In this document: positions 32,484 to 39,623 of the stretch, one piece after another
How positions within the stretch are numbered: position 1 is the first letter of the stretch
How the letters are laid out: every line of letters begins with the position of its first letter
NCBI GenBank assembly: GCA_002685965.1
Contig: NYZE01000100.1
Span: forward strand, 1 to 39,623
Length of the DNA: 39,623 bases
Reading direction: 5' to 3'
Source of the DNA: Planctomycetota bacterium
GTDB taxonomy: Bacteria > Planctomycetota > UBA1135 > GCA-002748355
Notes under the pieces: model-generated
What the model was told of the DNA's origin: nothing
Databases searched by the model: none
The model's input: only the letters and a program-made list of their open reading frames with translations
Program-made: the position numbers and the translations under genes

Positions 32484-33175
32484 GCGAGTGCCGCCCGCAG
32501 GTCTGTATCGGGGCCGACGGCGATGCGCGGGATTTGATACCTATCCGTAATCGGTATGCACGCGACGACGCCGCCGTAGAGGAAGGCCGCACGATAGCCC
32601 AGCTCCGTCATGGTCTCGGCCGTCTGCGCTGCGTCCTTGCCCGCATCCCCGAAGGGATAGGCGTGGAGCACAACATCCGTTTTCAGGTGCTCCTCAATCA
32701 ACGACCTGGAGCGGGCGAGCTCTTCTTTGATGTGAAGCTGATCGAGCGCGGAAAACGTCGCATGCGAGCAGGCGTGCGATTGAATGCTAACACCACGTTT
32801 CTCGAGTTCAGCGATCTCGTCCCAGGTCAGGATCGGTTCTTCCGGCTCGTTGCCGGCGTCGAACGAGTTGACACCACCGACGTAGTCGGTCGGCACGAAC
32901 GCAACAGCGGGGAGGCCGAAGCGAGCAAGGATCGGTTCGGCGACCGTCAACATTGAGCGGCAACCGTCGTCGAACGTCAGGAGCGCCGATCGCTCCGGCA
33001 GGGACGACGGGCTGTCGAGTCCCGCGACAAACCGCGCCGCATCGATCACCTCCCAACCATCCGCACGCACCACTTCGAGGAAGCCAGCGAACGTCGCTTC
33101 AGGAATGTAGTTCCAGGTCTCCCATCCGCCCGGTGGCGGCGGACCGATCTTATGGAAACCGAGCACCGCGAGCAT
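32480..33175 (-). CDS. polysaccharide deacetylase (NodB-like)
   Basis: A 231-residue protein from the ATG at 33175; the frame is open upstream but overlaps the GT gene. NodB motifs are complete: motif 1 ALLTFDDGCRSML with the catalytic and metal aspartates, motif 2 SIQSHACSHATF with the two zinc histidines, and the tyrosine/proline region VLHAYPFGDAGK. No signal peptide is visible, so it may act in the cytoplasm, on a nucleotide- or lipid-linked sugar. It removes acetyl groups from an N-acetylated sugar (or O-acetyl in some relatives). The upstream stop lies 2 nt before its ATG, and its stop overlaps the next gene by 4 nt. Confidence 0.9.
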   Translation of the reverse strand: MLAVLGFHKIGPPPPGGWETWNYIPEATFAGFLEVVRADGWEVIDAARFVAGLDSPSSLPERSALLTFDDGCRSMLTVAEPILARFGLPAVAFVPTDYVGGVNSFDAGNEPEEPILTWDEIAELEKRGVSIQSHACSHATFSALDQLHIKEELARSRSLIEEHLKTDVVLHAYPFGDAGKDAAQTAETMTELGYRAAFLYGGVVACIPITDRYQIPRIAVGPDTDLRAALA

Positions 33176-33177
33176 CG

Positions 33178-34338
33178 CTAACCGGCCTCTTTCACGTCCA
33201 TGGCCCGCTCCAGCAAACGCGCCCCGACCTTGCACGCGTCGAAGTGGTCCTCGACCAGTGTCCGGGCCATCGCACAGTGTCCGGCGTAGTCGGCCTCAGC
33301 GGCGTCGAGCAGGCGCGCGGCCTCTGCGGCGGTGTGGAACCGAAACAAACCGGCAGCGTCGGGCAGAAAGCGGCTCGGCCCGGTGTGCTGCACGACCGCA
33401 GGCTTGCCGCTCGCCAAGTAGCAGAGGGTGCGATCGCTGATCCAAGCGTTTTGCAGCCGCATGCACGATTCCTTGGCACAGCTGAACTCGCCACGCGAGG
33501 ACTGCACGTAGCGACGATAGTCGGCGGGTGTCGACGCCACTTCGTAGGCTGGCCGCGCGCCCCAACCGTTGGCGTGCAGCATCGGCATGTCGGATGCGTG
33601 ACCGTCTTCGTGGTAGATCGCAAGCTCGATTGGCACCGATGTCATGCTCGGGATGTCGATCATCTCGACGAAGTGCGTCCGCTTCTCGTTGTTGAACGTC
33701 TCTCCGCCGTCAACCTCGAACTCGCCCCACCAGTTGGTGACCGTCGTGTACGACGCATTCGGCGCCGCGGGTGTCACTGGCCAGGACGGCAGGTGCACCA
33801 CGGGCGGTGCGTAATTCCATTCTCGACCGCAGTCGGAGAACAGTGCAGCCGGTTGCCCAACGGTCTCGCCAATCGAGAAGTACGTGTCGAAACGCGGCAG
33901 CTCGAAGTGCCCGCCGGCGACCCACATCTGCAGTAGACCGGGGTCGATGTCCAGCAACGCGGAGCGGCGGAATCGATCAATCGTCGCTTGCGGCAAGCCG
34001 TATTGCAGCGCGAGCAGTAGATCGCATTCTTCCGCAGCCTGCTCGAACGGGATGCTGCGCTCCTCGATCTCGCCTGTCGCGTAGGCCAGCTTCCTGGCCT
34101 GCGCCGGGTTCAGGTCGAGCGCAACCGGAGCATCGAGCCCGAGTGCGCGCATCCGTTCAGCGAACTGATCGAGCTCCGTGACCACCTCGTCGGCATCGTG
34201 ATCACGACGGTAGTCGTCGAGCAGAACAACCTCGCACCCAAGATCCTGCAGGCCGAGCACCCAGTTCAGCAACACCCAGGCGTGACCGCCGATCGTGGCG
34301 TTCCATAGCAAGTAGGTCGGCGCGACGCAGACTTTCAT
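33178..34338 (-). CDS. glycosyltransferase (GT-B like), paralogue 3
   Basis: A 386-residue protein from an ATG, overlapping the ABC transporter stop by 4 nt. N-terminus VCVAPTYLLWNATIGGHAWV with WVLGLQDLGCEVVLLDDYRR, then TVTNWWGEFEVDGGETFN near the middle, and SSRGEFSCAKESCMRLQNAW with YLASGKPAVVQHTGPSRFLP near the end. The shared SSRGEF-AK, GKPAVVQ-TG and HFDACKV stretches tie it to paralogues 1 and 2, but it is the most diverged of the three. The acceptor is unknown. Confidence 0.75.
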   Translation of the reverse strand: MKVCVAPTYLLWNATIGGHAWVLLNWVLGLQDLGCEVVLLDDYRRDHDADEVVTELDQFAERMRALGLDAPVALDLNPAQARKLAYATGEIEERSIPFEQAAEECDLLLALQYGLPQATIDRFRRSALLDIDPGLLQMWVAGGHFELPRFDTYFSIGETVGQPAALFSDCGREWNYAPPVVHLPSWPVTPAAPNASYTTVTNWWGEFEVDGGETFNNEKRTHFVEMIDIPSMTSVPIELAIYHEDGHASDMPMLHANGWGARPAYEVASTPADYRRYVQSSRGEFSCAKESCMRLQNAWISDRTLCYLASGKPAVVQHTGPSRFLPDAAGLFRFHTAAEAARLLDAAEADYAGHCAMARTLVEDHFDACKVGARLLERAMDVKEAG

Positions 34339-36122
34339 GACGGCGCGTCCGCGGCCATCTCCGACATCAACGCCTCGAGCGAACTAACCGATCCAGGCGC
34401 CTCGAACTGGACCACGCGGCCCTGTTCGAGGACGAGCACCCGGTCGCAACTCGCGAGCGTGTTGGGTCGATGCGCGATGATGAAGGTGGTGCGACCCTCC
34501 ATCAGTCGCTGCATCGCTTCGAGGATTCGCCGTTCGGTCTGGATATCGACCGAACTCGTCGGCTCGTCGAGAACCAGAATCGGCGCATCCTTGAGAAACG
34601 CGCGGGCCAAGGAGATGCGCTGGCGCTCACCGCCAGATACACGCATGCCCCGTTCGCCGACAATCGTCTCATAGCCGTCCGGGAACGACTCGATGAACTC
34701 GTGAGCGTTGGCGAGCTTGGCCGCTTCGATCGTCTGCTCGCGCGTCGCATCGGGCAACGCATAGTTGATGTTCTCGGCGATGCTCTTCTTGAACAGCACG
34801 GGTTCCTGCAGCACGACCGAAAACTGCTGCCGCAGGTCGTCGACGAGGAGGTCACGAATGTCTACGCCGTCGAGCAGAATCGCGCCGCCCGTCGGATCGT
34901 AGAGCCTGGTCAAGAGGCTCATCAGCGTGGTCTTGCCGGCGCCGGTGCGTCCAGCGATGCCGAGCCGCATTCCTGGCGTAACGTCGAAGGACACCGAATC
35001 GAGCACACGGCGATCGGTCGCGTAGGAAAACGACACGTCACGAAAAGTCACGTGCCCCTGAGCTCTGTCGAGCGCTCGCGCATCCGGCCGCTCGATGACC
35101 TCGGGCGTCTCGTCGAGCAGCGAGATCGCACGCTCTGCGCTCGCGAGCGAACTCTGCAACGACGCGATCTGTCCAATGAGCAGTTGCAGGGGCCCATAGA
35201 CCTGCGCGAGCAGCCACGCCGCCATGGCCATCGCGCCGAGCGTGAGGTTACCGTTCTTGACCTGCAACCCACCCACGACGAACACGCCCAGAGTGCCGAG
35301 CGCTGTCAGCGTGCCCATGATCACGTCGAACTTGCCCTGGGTGCGAGCAACCTGGACCTTGGCCCGCATGCTCTCTTTGGCCAGCTGAATCAGCCTCTCG
35401 GTCTCTAGCTTCTCCTGGCCGAATGCCTTGACGACACGAACGGCCGAGAACACTTCCTGCAGCAGCGCAAGCGCAGCGCTGTCGAGTTCTTTGATCTCGT
35501 GCCACTGCCGGCGCAACACGCGACCGAACGGCCAGGAAGCCAGCAGCATCAGTGGCGCGATCGACAGCGCGACGAGCGCGATCTGCCAACTGGTGGTGAT
35601 GATCACCGACACCATCGCAATCAACAGAGCGAGCGAGCCAACGAATGGGATCAGCCCGTCGAGCATCAGGGCGGGAACGACCGCTGTGTCGAAGAGCACA
35701 CGGAACGTCGAGTCCGACGGCCCTTCCTCGTCGTGGTACGACAACGACAGACGTTCGACGTGCGGGAACATGCGAGCGCGAAAACCGAGCACGAGAGACT
35801 CGTTGGTCCATGCGCGCAGGAGCTTGCGAATGTAGGCGATGCACTGGTGCGAGAACGTGGCGAACAGGATCAGAGTGGCCGCAGCGATCAGCGCGTGATG
35901 CTCGCCCTCGCCCGGCAGCCAGGCCAGTCCGCTCGGCAGTGGCGCACCGCCAATATAGTTGTCGAGCACGACCTTCAACGCCAGCGGCGTCAGCAACGCG
36001 ATCGGCGCTGCAGCCACGCTCAGGGCAAGAATGCCGCCGAAGTGCGGCCAGCAGGACTCCTGCTCGCGCACTACACGCCGGAACAACTGCCAGCCGGATG
36101 TTCGCTCGCTTGGCTCGCTCAC
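34335..36122 (-). CDS. ABC exporter, fused membrane and ATPase domains (MsbA-like)
   Basis: Started at the GTG at 36122, which overlaps the previous stop by 4 nt; a GTG lies directly upstream at 36125. The protein has 595 residues, the usual size of a half-transporter with six membrane helices followed by one ATPase. The helices occupy about residues 25-310. The ATPase shows Walker A GRTGAGKTTL, the Q-loop in VVLQEPVLF, the signature VSGGERQRISLARAF, Walker B ILVLDEPTSSVD and the switch histidine in IIAHRPNT. As a homodimer in the inner membrane it would export a lipid-linked or free glycan. Position among glycosyltransferases supports glycan export. Confidence 0.94.
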   Translation of the reverse strand: MSEPSERTSGWQLFRRVVREQESCWPHFGGILALSVAAAPIALLTPLALKVVLDNYIGGAPLPSGLAWLPGEGEHHALIAAATLILFATFSHQCIAYIRKLLRAWTNESLVLGFRARMFPHVERLSLSYHDEEGPSDSTFRVLFDTAVVPALMLDGLIPFVGSLALLIAMVSVIITTSWQIALVALSIAPLMLLASWPFGRVLRRQWHEIKELDSAALALLQEVFSAVRVVKAFGQEKLETERLIQLAKESMRAKVQVARTQGKFDVIMGTLTALGTLGVFVVGGLQVKNGNLTLGAMAMAAWLLAQVYGPLQLLIGQIASLQSSLASAERAISLLDETPEVIERPDARALDRAQGHVTFRDVSFSYATDRRVLDSVSFDVTPGMRLGIAGRTGAGKTTLMSLLTRLYDPTGGAILLDGVDIRDLLVDDLRQQFSVVLQEPVLFKKSIAENINYALPDATREQTIEAAKLANAHEFIESFPDGYETIVGERGMRVSGGERQRISLARAFLKDAPILVLDEPTSSVDIQTERRILEAMQRLMEGRTTFIIAHRPNTLASCDRVLVLEQGRVVQFEAPGSVSSLEALMSEMAADAPS

Positions 36123-37042
36123 CACCAGTCGACGTCGCCCATGGTGTAGTAGAGGCTATCGCGCAGCAAGACGGTATCGACCGTCGAGCCCTTGACGAAG
36201 TGGTAGACGTTGGTGCTGGTCTCGCGGGTATCCTCCAACCCTGACGCGAGGCGTTGGGGGAACCAAGCAGCCAGCGAGTGATCGAGATGCTTGGCCAGTG
36301 ACTCGAGCGTGTCCTTCATCGCCGCCTCGGGAAGCAGCATGTCCACGACAGGCACCTCGGGAATCCGGTCACGCTCGCCGGGCGGATCGGCACCGATCAA
36401 GGTCCAACCGATCGCTGTAGCGCCGTCGAAGACGCCGAAGACTCGGTAGCGGTTGGCCGGGTGACTACCGTAGCGCCAGGCCAGGTACCGCGTGTCGCGA
36501 ACGAGCGCCGTGCCGATCTGATCTCGCTGCGCCAACCAGAGCGCGTCGATCGTCGGCTCGGTGAACTTCCATTCGCGGAACTCGTAGCGAGGTATGCGTC
36601 CGTTTGGATGCACGAAGCGAGCCGTAGCCTTCTCGACGAGATCACAGTAGCCCTGACGTCTCAACAGGAGGAAAGCACGGTGATCGGAGAACCCGTAGAC
36701 CAGCTTGCGGTCACCAACGGTGTCCTTCTCGAACTGCTGTACGGCCCGTCCGAAGAAGTCGTGCTTGCGCCGCCAGTCCGGGTGCACCATGAAGTCGGCG
36801 AGCTGAAAAAACATCGCGTCCTTGCCATCCATCCAGCCGCGTAACGGCACGGCACCACAGTAGCCGATGATCTTGCCATCGGCGATTCCGACCCAACAGT
36901 AGAAGCGGGTTGTCCACGGCGGCACGTACTTCCACGCCCACATGGCCGGCGTGATCGTGAAGCCGAACACCTGATCGAAGAGCTCGATCAGCTCTTCAGC
37001 GTCCGCATAAGGATCAAGCGGGCGGTCCTGAAGCTCACTCAC
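36119..37042 (-). CDS. GNAT-family acyltransferase
   Basis: Started at the GTG at 37042, overlapping the previous stop by 4 nt; the protein has 307 residues. The first half resembles an acetyltransferase domain: ADAEELIELFDQVFG, YCWVGIADGKIIGYCGAVPL, the FFQLADFMVHPDWRRKHDFF region with the acetyl-CoA-binding turn, and YGFSDHRAFLLLRRQGY. The second half (residues 170-307) is probably another GNAT-like lobe, as in Eis-like or duplicated family members. It may acylate an amino sugar made by the neighbouring enzymes; that pairing is inferred from the operon. No signal peptide. Confidence 0.78.
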   Translation of the reverse strand: MSELQDRPLDPYADAEELIELFDQVFGFTITPAMWAWKYVPPWTTRFYCWVGIADGKIIGYCGAVPLRGWMDGKDAMFFQLADFMVHPDWRRKHDFFGRAVQQFEKDTVGDRKLVYGFSDHRAFLLLRRQGYCDLVEKATARFVHPNGRIPRYEFREWKFTEPTIDALWLAQRDQIGTALVRDTRYLAWRYGSHPANRYRVFGVFDGATAIGWTLIGADPPGERDRIPEVPVVDMLLPEAAMKDTLESLAKHLDHSLAAWFPQRLASGLEDTRETSTNVYHFVKGSTVDTVLLRDSLYYTMGDVDWW

Positions 37043-39618
37043 GCTGGCGGCTCCCCTCGCTGCCACTCTTGCACTGCAATCCGAACCGAATACGTCGCAG
37101 AGCTACACTCGTGCAGTGTCACGACAACGAGACCGACCGCCAAGGCGCCGAACACGATGCAAGCTATCCAAGCGATCCAAGCCGCGCTGAGCGAGGCACC
37201 CAACGCCATTCCCGCGCATAGGAGTATCGAGAACACCGCCACCCCGGAGACGCGTGGCCGTGCGAGCACACGCAACAGTTGCTTGCCGGCGCCGTGCTCC
37301 TCGACCGTCGTCAGCAATCGTGCGCCACCAAACAAGCCGCAGTCCGCCTGCAAATCCCAGCGGTCGAAGTCACCACCGCGCCGCACGAGGACGCGATAAG
37401 CCTGCAGCCCCTTCTCGAGCGCAGCGATCCAGTGCGTGAGCGGACGCCACTCCTCGCTCCAGTGCGAGAACGATCGCCGCATCGGAAGAGCATGACCCGG
37501 CGCCCCATGCAAACGCCACGGCGTCAGGCCCAAGCGCACGCGCCCGGCAAGTCGGGCGATCGGTTGTGCCGCGTGCAACAGGCCGGTGAAGAGGTGCAAG
37601 GCCACCCACCGCGGTCCGCCGGTTACGGGGCGGAAGTGAGCGGAGAGCGCGCTGCGCCCTGCTTGAATCACTGGCACGATGGCCGCGACCACGAAGAGCG
37701 GGACGAACACGAAGGCCGGCTGCCACGCGAAACCGAGCATCGACAGGCCCCCGAGCATCACGACGACGAAGTACCACTCCGGCATCATCATCAGCGACCA
37801 CAGAGTGCCGCCATTGGTCGCATACATCGACTGGAACAGTCGGCTGCCCCAAACACCGTAGTCGATGCGGTCGCGCGCTGAGATTGACAACGTATGGCCC
37901 TGGCCGTAGAGCTGCCCGGCCCAACGCATGTGCCCGAGGCGGTTGAACTTCGCCGGCCACTTCTTCTCAAGCATCGCTTCGGCCTTGCCGTAGCTCCATT
38001 GCTGCTTCAAGTAGCCCTTCACGGACGCGCGGCGATGGTGCCAGACCATCGCACCCGGGCTGAAGCCGAGCGTGCCACCGCACTCCTGCAGCCGCCAGCA
38101 CAGGTCCACGTCGTCACCTGCGGCACGGTACTGCGTGTCGAAGCCGCCGATCGCCATGATCGCGTCACGCCGGAACGCCATGTTGCAGCCGGGCAAGTGC
38201 TCAGCCTCGACATCCGAATGCAAGACGTGACTCGGCCCTCCGGGCGAGTGCGCGACACAGTCGGCAACGAAACCATCACCGGACGGCGGCAGGTTCGGAC
38301 CGCCAACGCCAACGTGGTCCGTATTGAGGAAGGTCAGCGCCAAGTAGGACAGCCAGTCAGGATCGGGCCAGGCATCGTCGTCGATGTATGCAACGATCTC
38401 GCCCGTCGCTTCTCGCATACCGACGTTGCGCGCATGGCTGAGGCCGTGGTTCTGTGCGAGGGCAACCAGACGCACATCGAACTCGCCGATGATGTCTCGG
38501 GTGCCGTCGGTCGAGCCGTCGTCGACGACGATCACCTCGTGATTGCGGTAGTCGAGCCGCGAGAGTCCCGACAGGCACTCCCGAATCGTCTTGCTGCCGT
38601 TGTAGGTACAAACGACGACCGACATCTTCGGCCAGGAGTCCTTCCGGGGCTTGAGCGGGTCGGCAAACGCATCCCCGACGGATACGAGGGACGGTTTCGC
38701 TCTCCGCTCGCGATCCACGAGACCGAAGGCCCAGTCCTCGATGTCGAATCCGCCACGGTGCCACTCGTCGGTCCACGAGAAGACGAAGGCTCCGGCACAG
38801 CCGGCACGAAACGCAGTGCGCACCTGCCAGTCGAGGGTCTCCGCTTGCTTCGTCTCGCCGTTACGGTGGCTGTCCAGCCCTATTTCGGTCATCAGCAGCG
38901 GCAGCTCGCCAGCGGCGTTCTGTAGCCGAGCCAGGTAGTTGGCCGCCAGCTCTTCGCGCTCGAGAAAGACGTTGAAGCTGAGGAAATCGAGGAAGGACAG
39001 GTCCAGGTATTCCGTGGTCGGGTAGCTGACGTAGGTGACCGGCGCGGACGGGTCCACGTCCTTCGCGGTCCGGTAGAGTTTTTCGACGAATCGCTCGATC
39101 TTTCCGGGCCCATGCCAACGAGCAATCGGCGCCGGGATCTCGTTGCCGACCGAGAAGGCCATGATCGCAGGGTGACCGGCGCAGGACTTCACGCCGTCGC
39201 GGACCGCTCCGAGGATGCGCCGGCGGGTCCGGCGATCGTCGAGGAAGGTGACGTGCTGCTCCCATGGCAGGCCGACCATGACCCGGAGTCCGTGCTCGAG
39301 GGCACAGTCGAGCAGCCAGGCCGGCGGCGCCGTATAGGTGCGGATCGCGTTGATCCCGTTCTCGGTCATCAGGGCGAAGTCGCGCCGCGCCCGGTCCACG
39401 TCGTGGTACTCGCAGCCGTCCTCGTTTGGCCGGAACGGCCCGTACGTAACGCCCTTGGCGTGGAACTTGTGGTCGCCAGCGAACAGGAACTTGCCGCGCA
39501 CGGTGACCCGATCCTCGGCACGGAGCTGTGGGTGCACCGGTACCGCGAGATCGGCTACATCGGATGGCCCCAGCCGAGCGGACGGGGTCGTTTTGGTCGT
39601 GCGTTGGATCGGGTTCAC
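37039..39618 (-). CDS. glycoside hydrolase-like domain fused to GT2 glycosyltransferase, membrane-bound
   Basis: 859 residues from a GTG 6 nt from the window edge; the frame is open beyond, so the true start may be outside. Residues 40-320 form a glycosidase-like TIM barrel (GH2/GH5 group): HAKGVTYGPFRPNEDG, MAFSVGNEIP with Glu160 as the probable acid/base, LLMTEIGLDS with Glu245 as the probable nucleophile, and FVFSWTDEW. Residues 332-560 are a GT2 domain: SVVVCTYNGSKTIRECLSGL, VIVVDDGSTDGTRDI, VAYIDDDAWPDPDWLSY, and GGFDTQYRAAGDDVDLCWRL. About five membrane helices follow (MLGFAWQPAFVFVPLFVVAA and ACIVFGALAVGLVVVTLH). It probably starts or extends a polymer in the membrane and may trim it too. 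It heads the operon and overlaps the acyltransferase start by 4 nt. Confidence 0.9.
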   Translation of the reverse strand: MNPIQRTTKTTPSARLGPSDVADLAVPVHPQLRAEDRVTVRGKFLFAGDHKFHAKGVTYGPFRPNEDGCEYHDVDRARRDFALMTENGINAIRTYTAPPAWLLDCALEHGLRVMVGLPWEQHVTFLDDRRTRRRILGAVRDGVKSCAGHPAIMAFSVGNEIPAPIARWHGPGKIERFVEKLYRTAKDVDPSAPVTYVSYPTTEYLDLSFLDFLSFNVFLEREELAANYLARLQNAAGELPLLMTEIGLDSHRNGETKQAETLDWQVRTAFRAGCAGAFVFSWTDEWHRGGFDIEDWAFGLVDRERRAKPSLVSVGDAFADPLKPRKDSWPKMSVVVCTYNGSKTIRECLSGLSRLDYRNHEVIVVDDGSTDGTRDIIGEFDVRLVALAQNHGLSHARNVGMREATGEIVAYIDDDAWPDPDWLSYLALTFLNTDHVGVGGPNLPPSGDGFVADCVAHSPGGPSHVLHSDVEAEHLPGCNMAFRRDAIMAIGGFDTQYRAAGDDVDLCWRLQECGGTLGFSPGAMVWHHRRASVKGYLKQQWSYGKAEAMLEKKWPAKFNRLGHMRWAGQLYGQGHTLSISARDRIDYGVWGSRLFQSMYATNGGTLWSLMMMPEWYFVVVMLGGLSMLGFAWQPAFVFVPLFVVAAIVPVIQAGRSALSAHFRPVTGGPRWVALHLFTGLLHAAQPIARLAGRVRLGLTPWRLHGAPGHALPMRRSFSHWSEEWRPLTHWIAALEKGLQAYRVLVRRGGDFDRWDLQADCGLFGGARLLTTVEEHGAGKQLLRVLARPRVSGVAVFSILLCAGMALGASLSAAWIAWIACIVFGALAVGLVVVTLHECSSATYSVRIAVQEWQRGEPPA

Positions 39619-39623
39619 TGCAG

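Overview
This window is GC-rich bacterial DNA that looks like a Planctomycetota genome or a close relative. That placement is inference from gene content: two CotH-type kinase proteins beside a VTC-domain protein and DUF4956, a CRTAC1-like FG-GAP/ASPIC lipoprotein beside a TPR protein, a TraF-like outer-membrane barrel, di-heme cytochrome c peroxidase, many exported lipoproteins, and frequent GTG starts. No rRNA, tRNA, CRISPR array, insertion sequence or phage gene was seen. The window is cut at both ends: an NRAMP-like transporter runs off the left edge, and a glycosidase/glycosyltransferase fusion sits against the right edge.

Layout. 1-5.6 kb: NRAMP-like permease (-), DUF993 aldolase-like protein and cupin (+), metallo-beta-lactamase-fold hydrolase (-), CutC (+). 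5.7-9.3 kb: a minus-strand operon (acyl-CoA thioesterase, FG-GAP/ASPIC lipoprotein, TPR protein). Upstream of it lies a compact unit: a 12-codon ORF with a near-perfect Shine-Dalgarno sequence and an intrinsic terminator. 9.3-13.1 kb: a molybdopterin oxidoreductase (-), a possible small ORF, SlyX and a small lipoprotein (+). 13.1-20.3 kb: one CotH protein (-), divergent from a four-gene operon DUF4956 / CotH with beta-helix / VTC / metallophosphoesterase. 20.3-24.2 kb: minus-strand di-heme peroxidase, transglutaminase-like lipoprotein, SGNH hydrolase, a SPASM-like stub and a decayed SGNH tail. 24.3-28.7 kb: a TIM-barrel-like lipoprotein, then a redox island with a probable selenoprotein, a 1-Cys peroxiredoxin and an FeS/NrfD membrane fusion. 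28.9-30.1 kb: TraF-like barrel. 30.2-39.6 kb: a tightly overlapping seven-gene minus-strand operon for making and exporting a cell-surface glycan.

The most striking observation is at 25604-26473. An EF-hand plus iodothyronine-deiodinase-like thioredoxin-fold protein is interrupted by one in-frame TGA, exactly where deiodinases carry selenocysteine. A perfect 7-bp hairpin with a GGTC loop follows 14 nt after the TGA, as expected of a bacterial SECIS. Standard gene callers would split this gene in two. Second is the CotH/DUF4956/VTC/phosphoesterase locus, a plausible but poorly understood phosphate-transfer or polyphosphate-linked envelope system. Third is the 12-codon ORF unit whose leader is complementary to about 16 nt of the 16S rRNA 3' tail.
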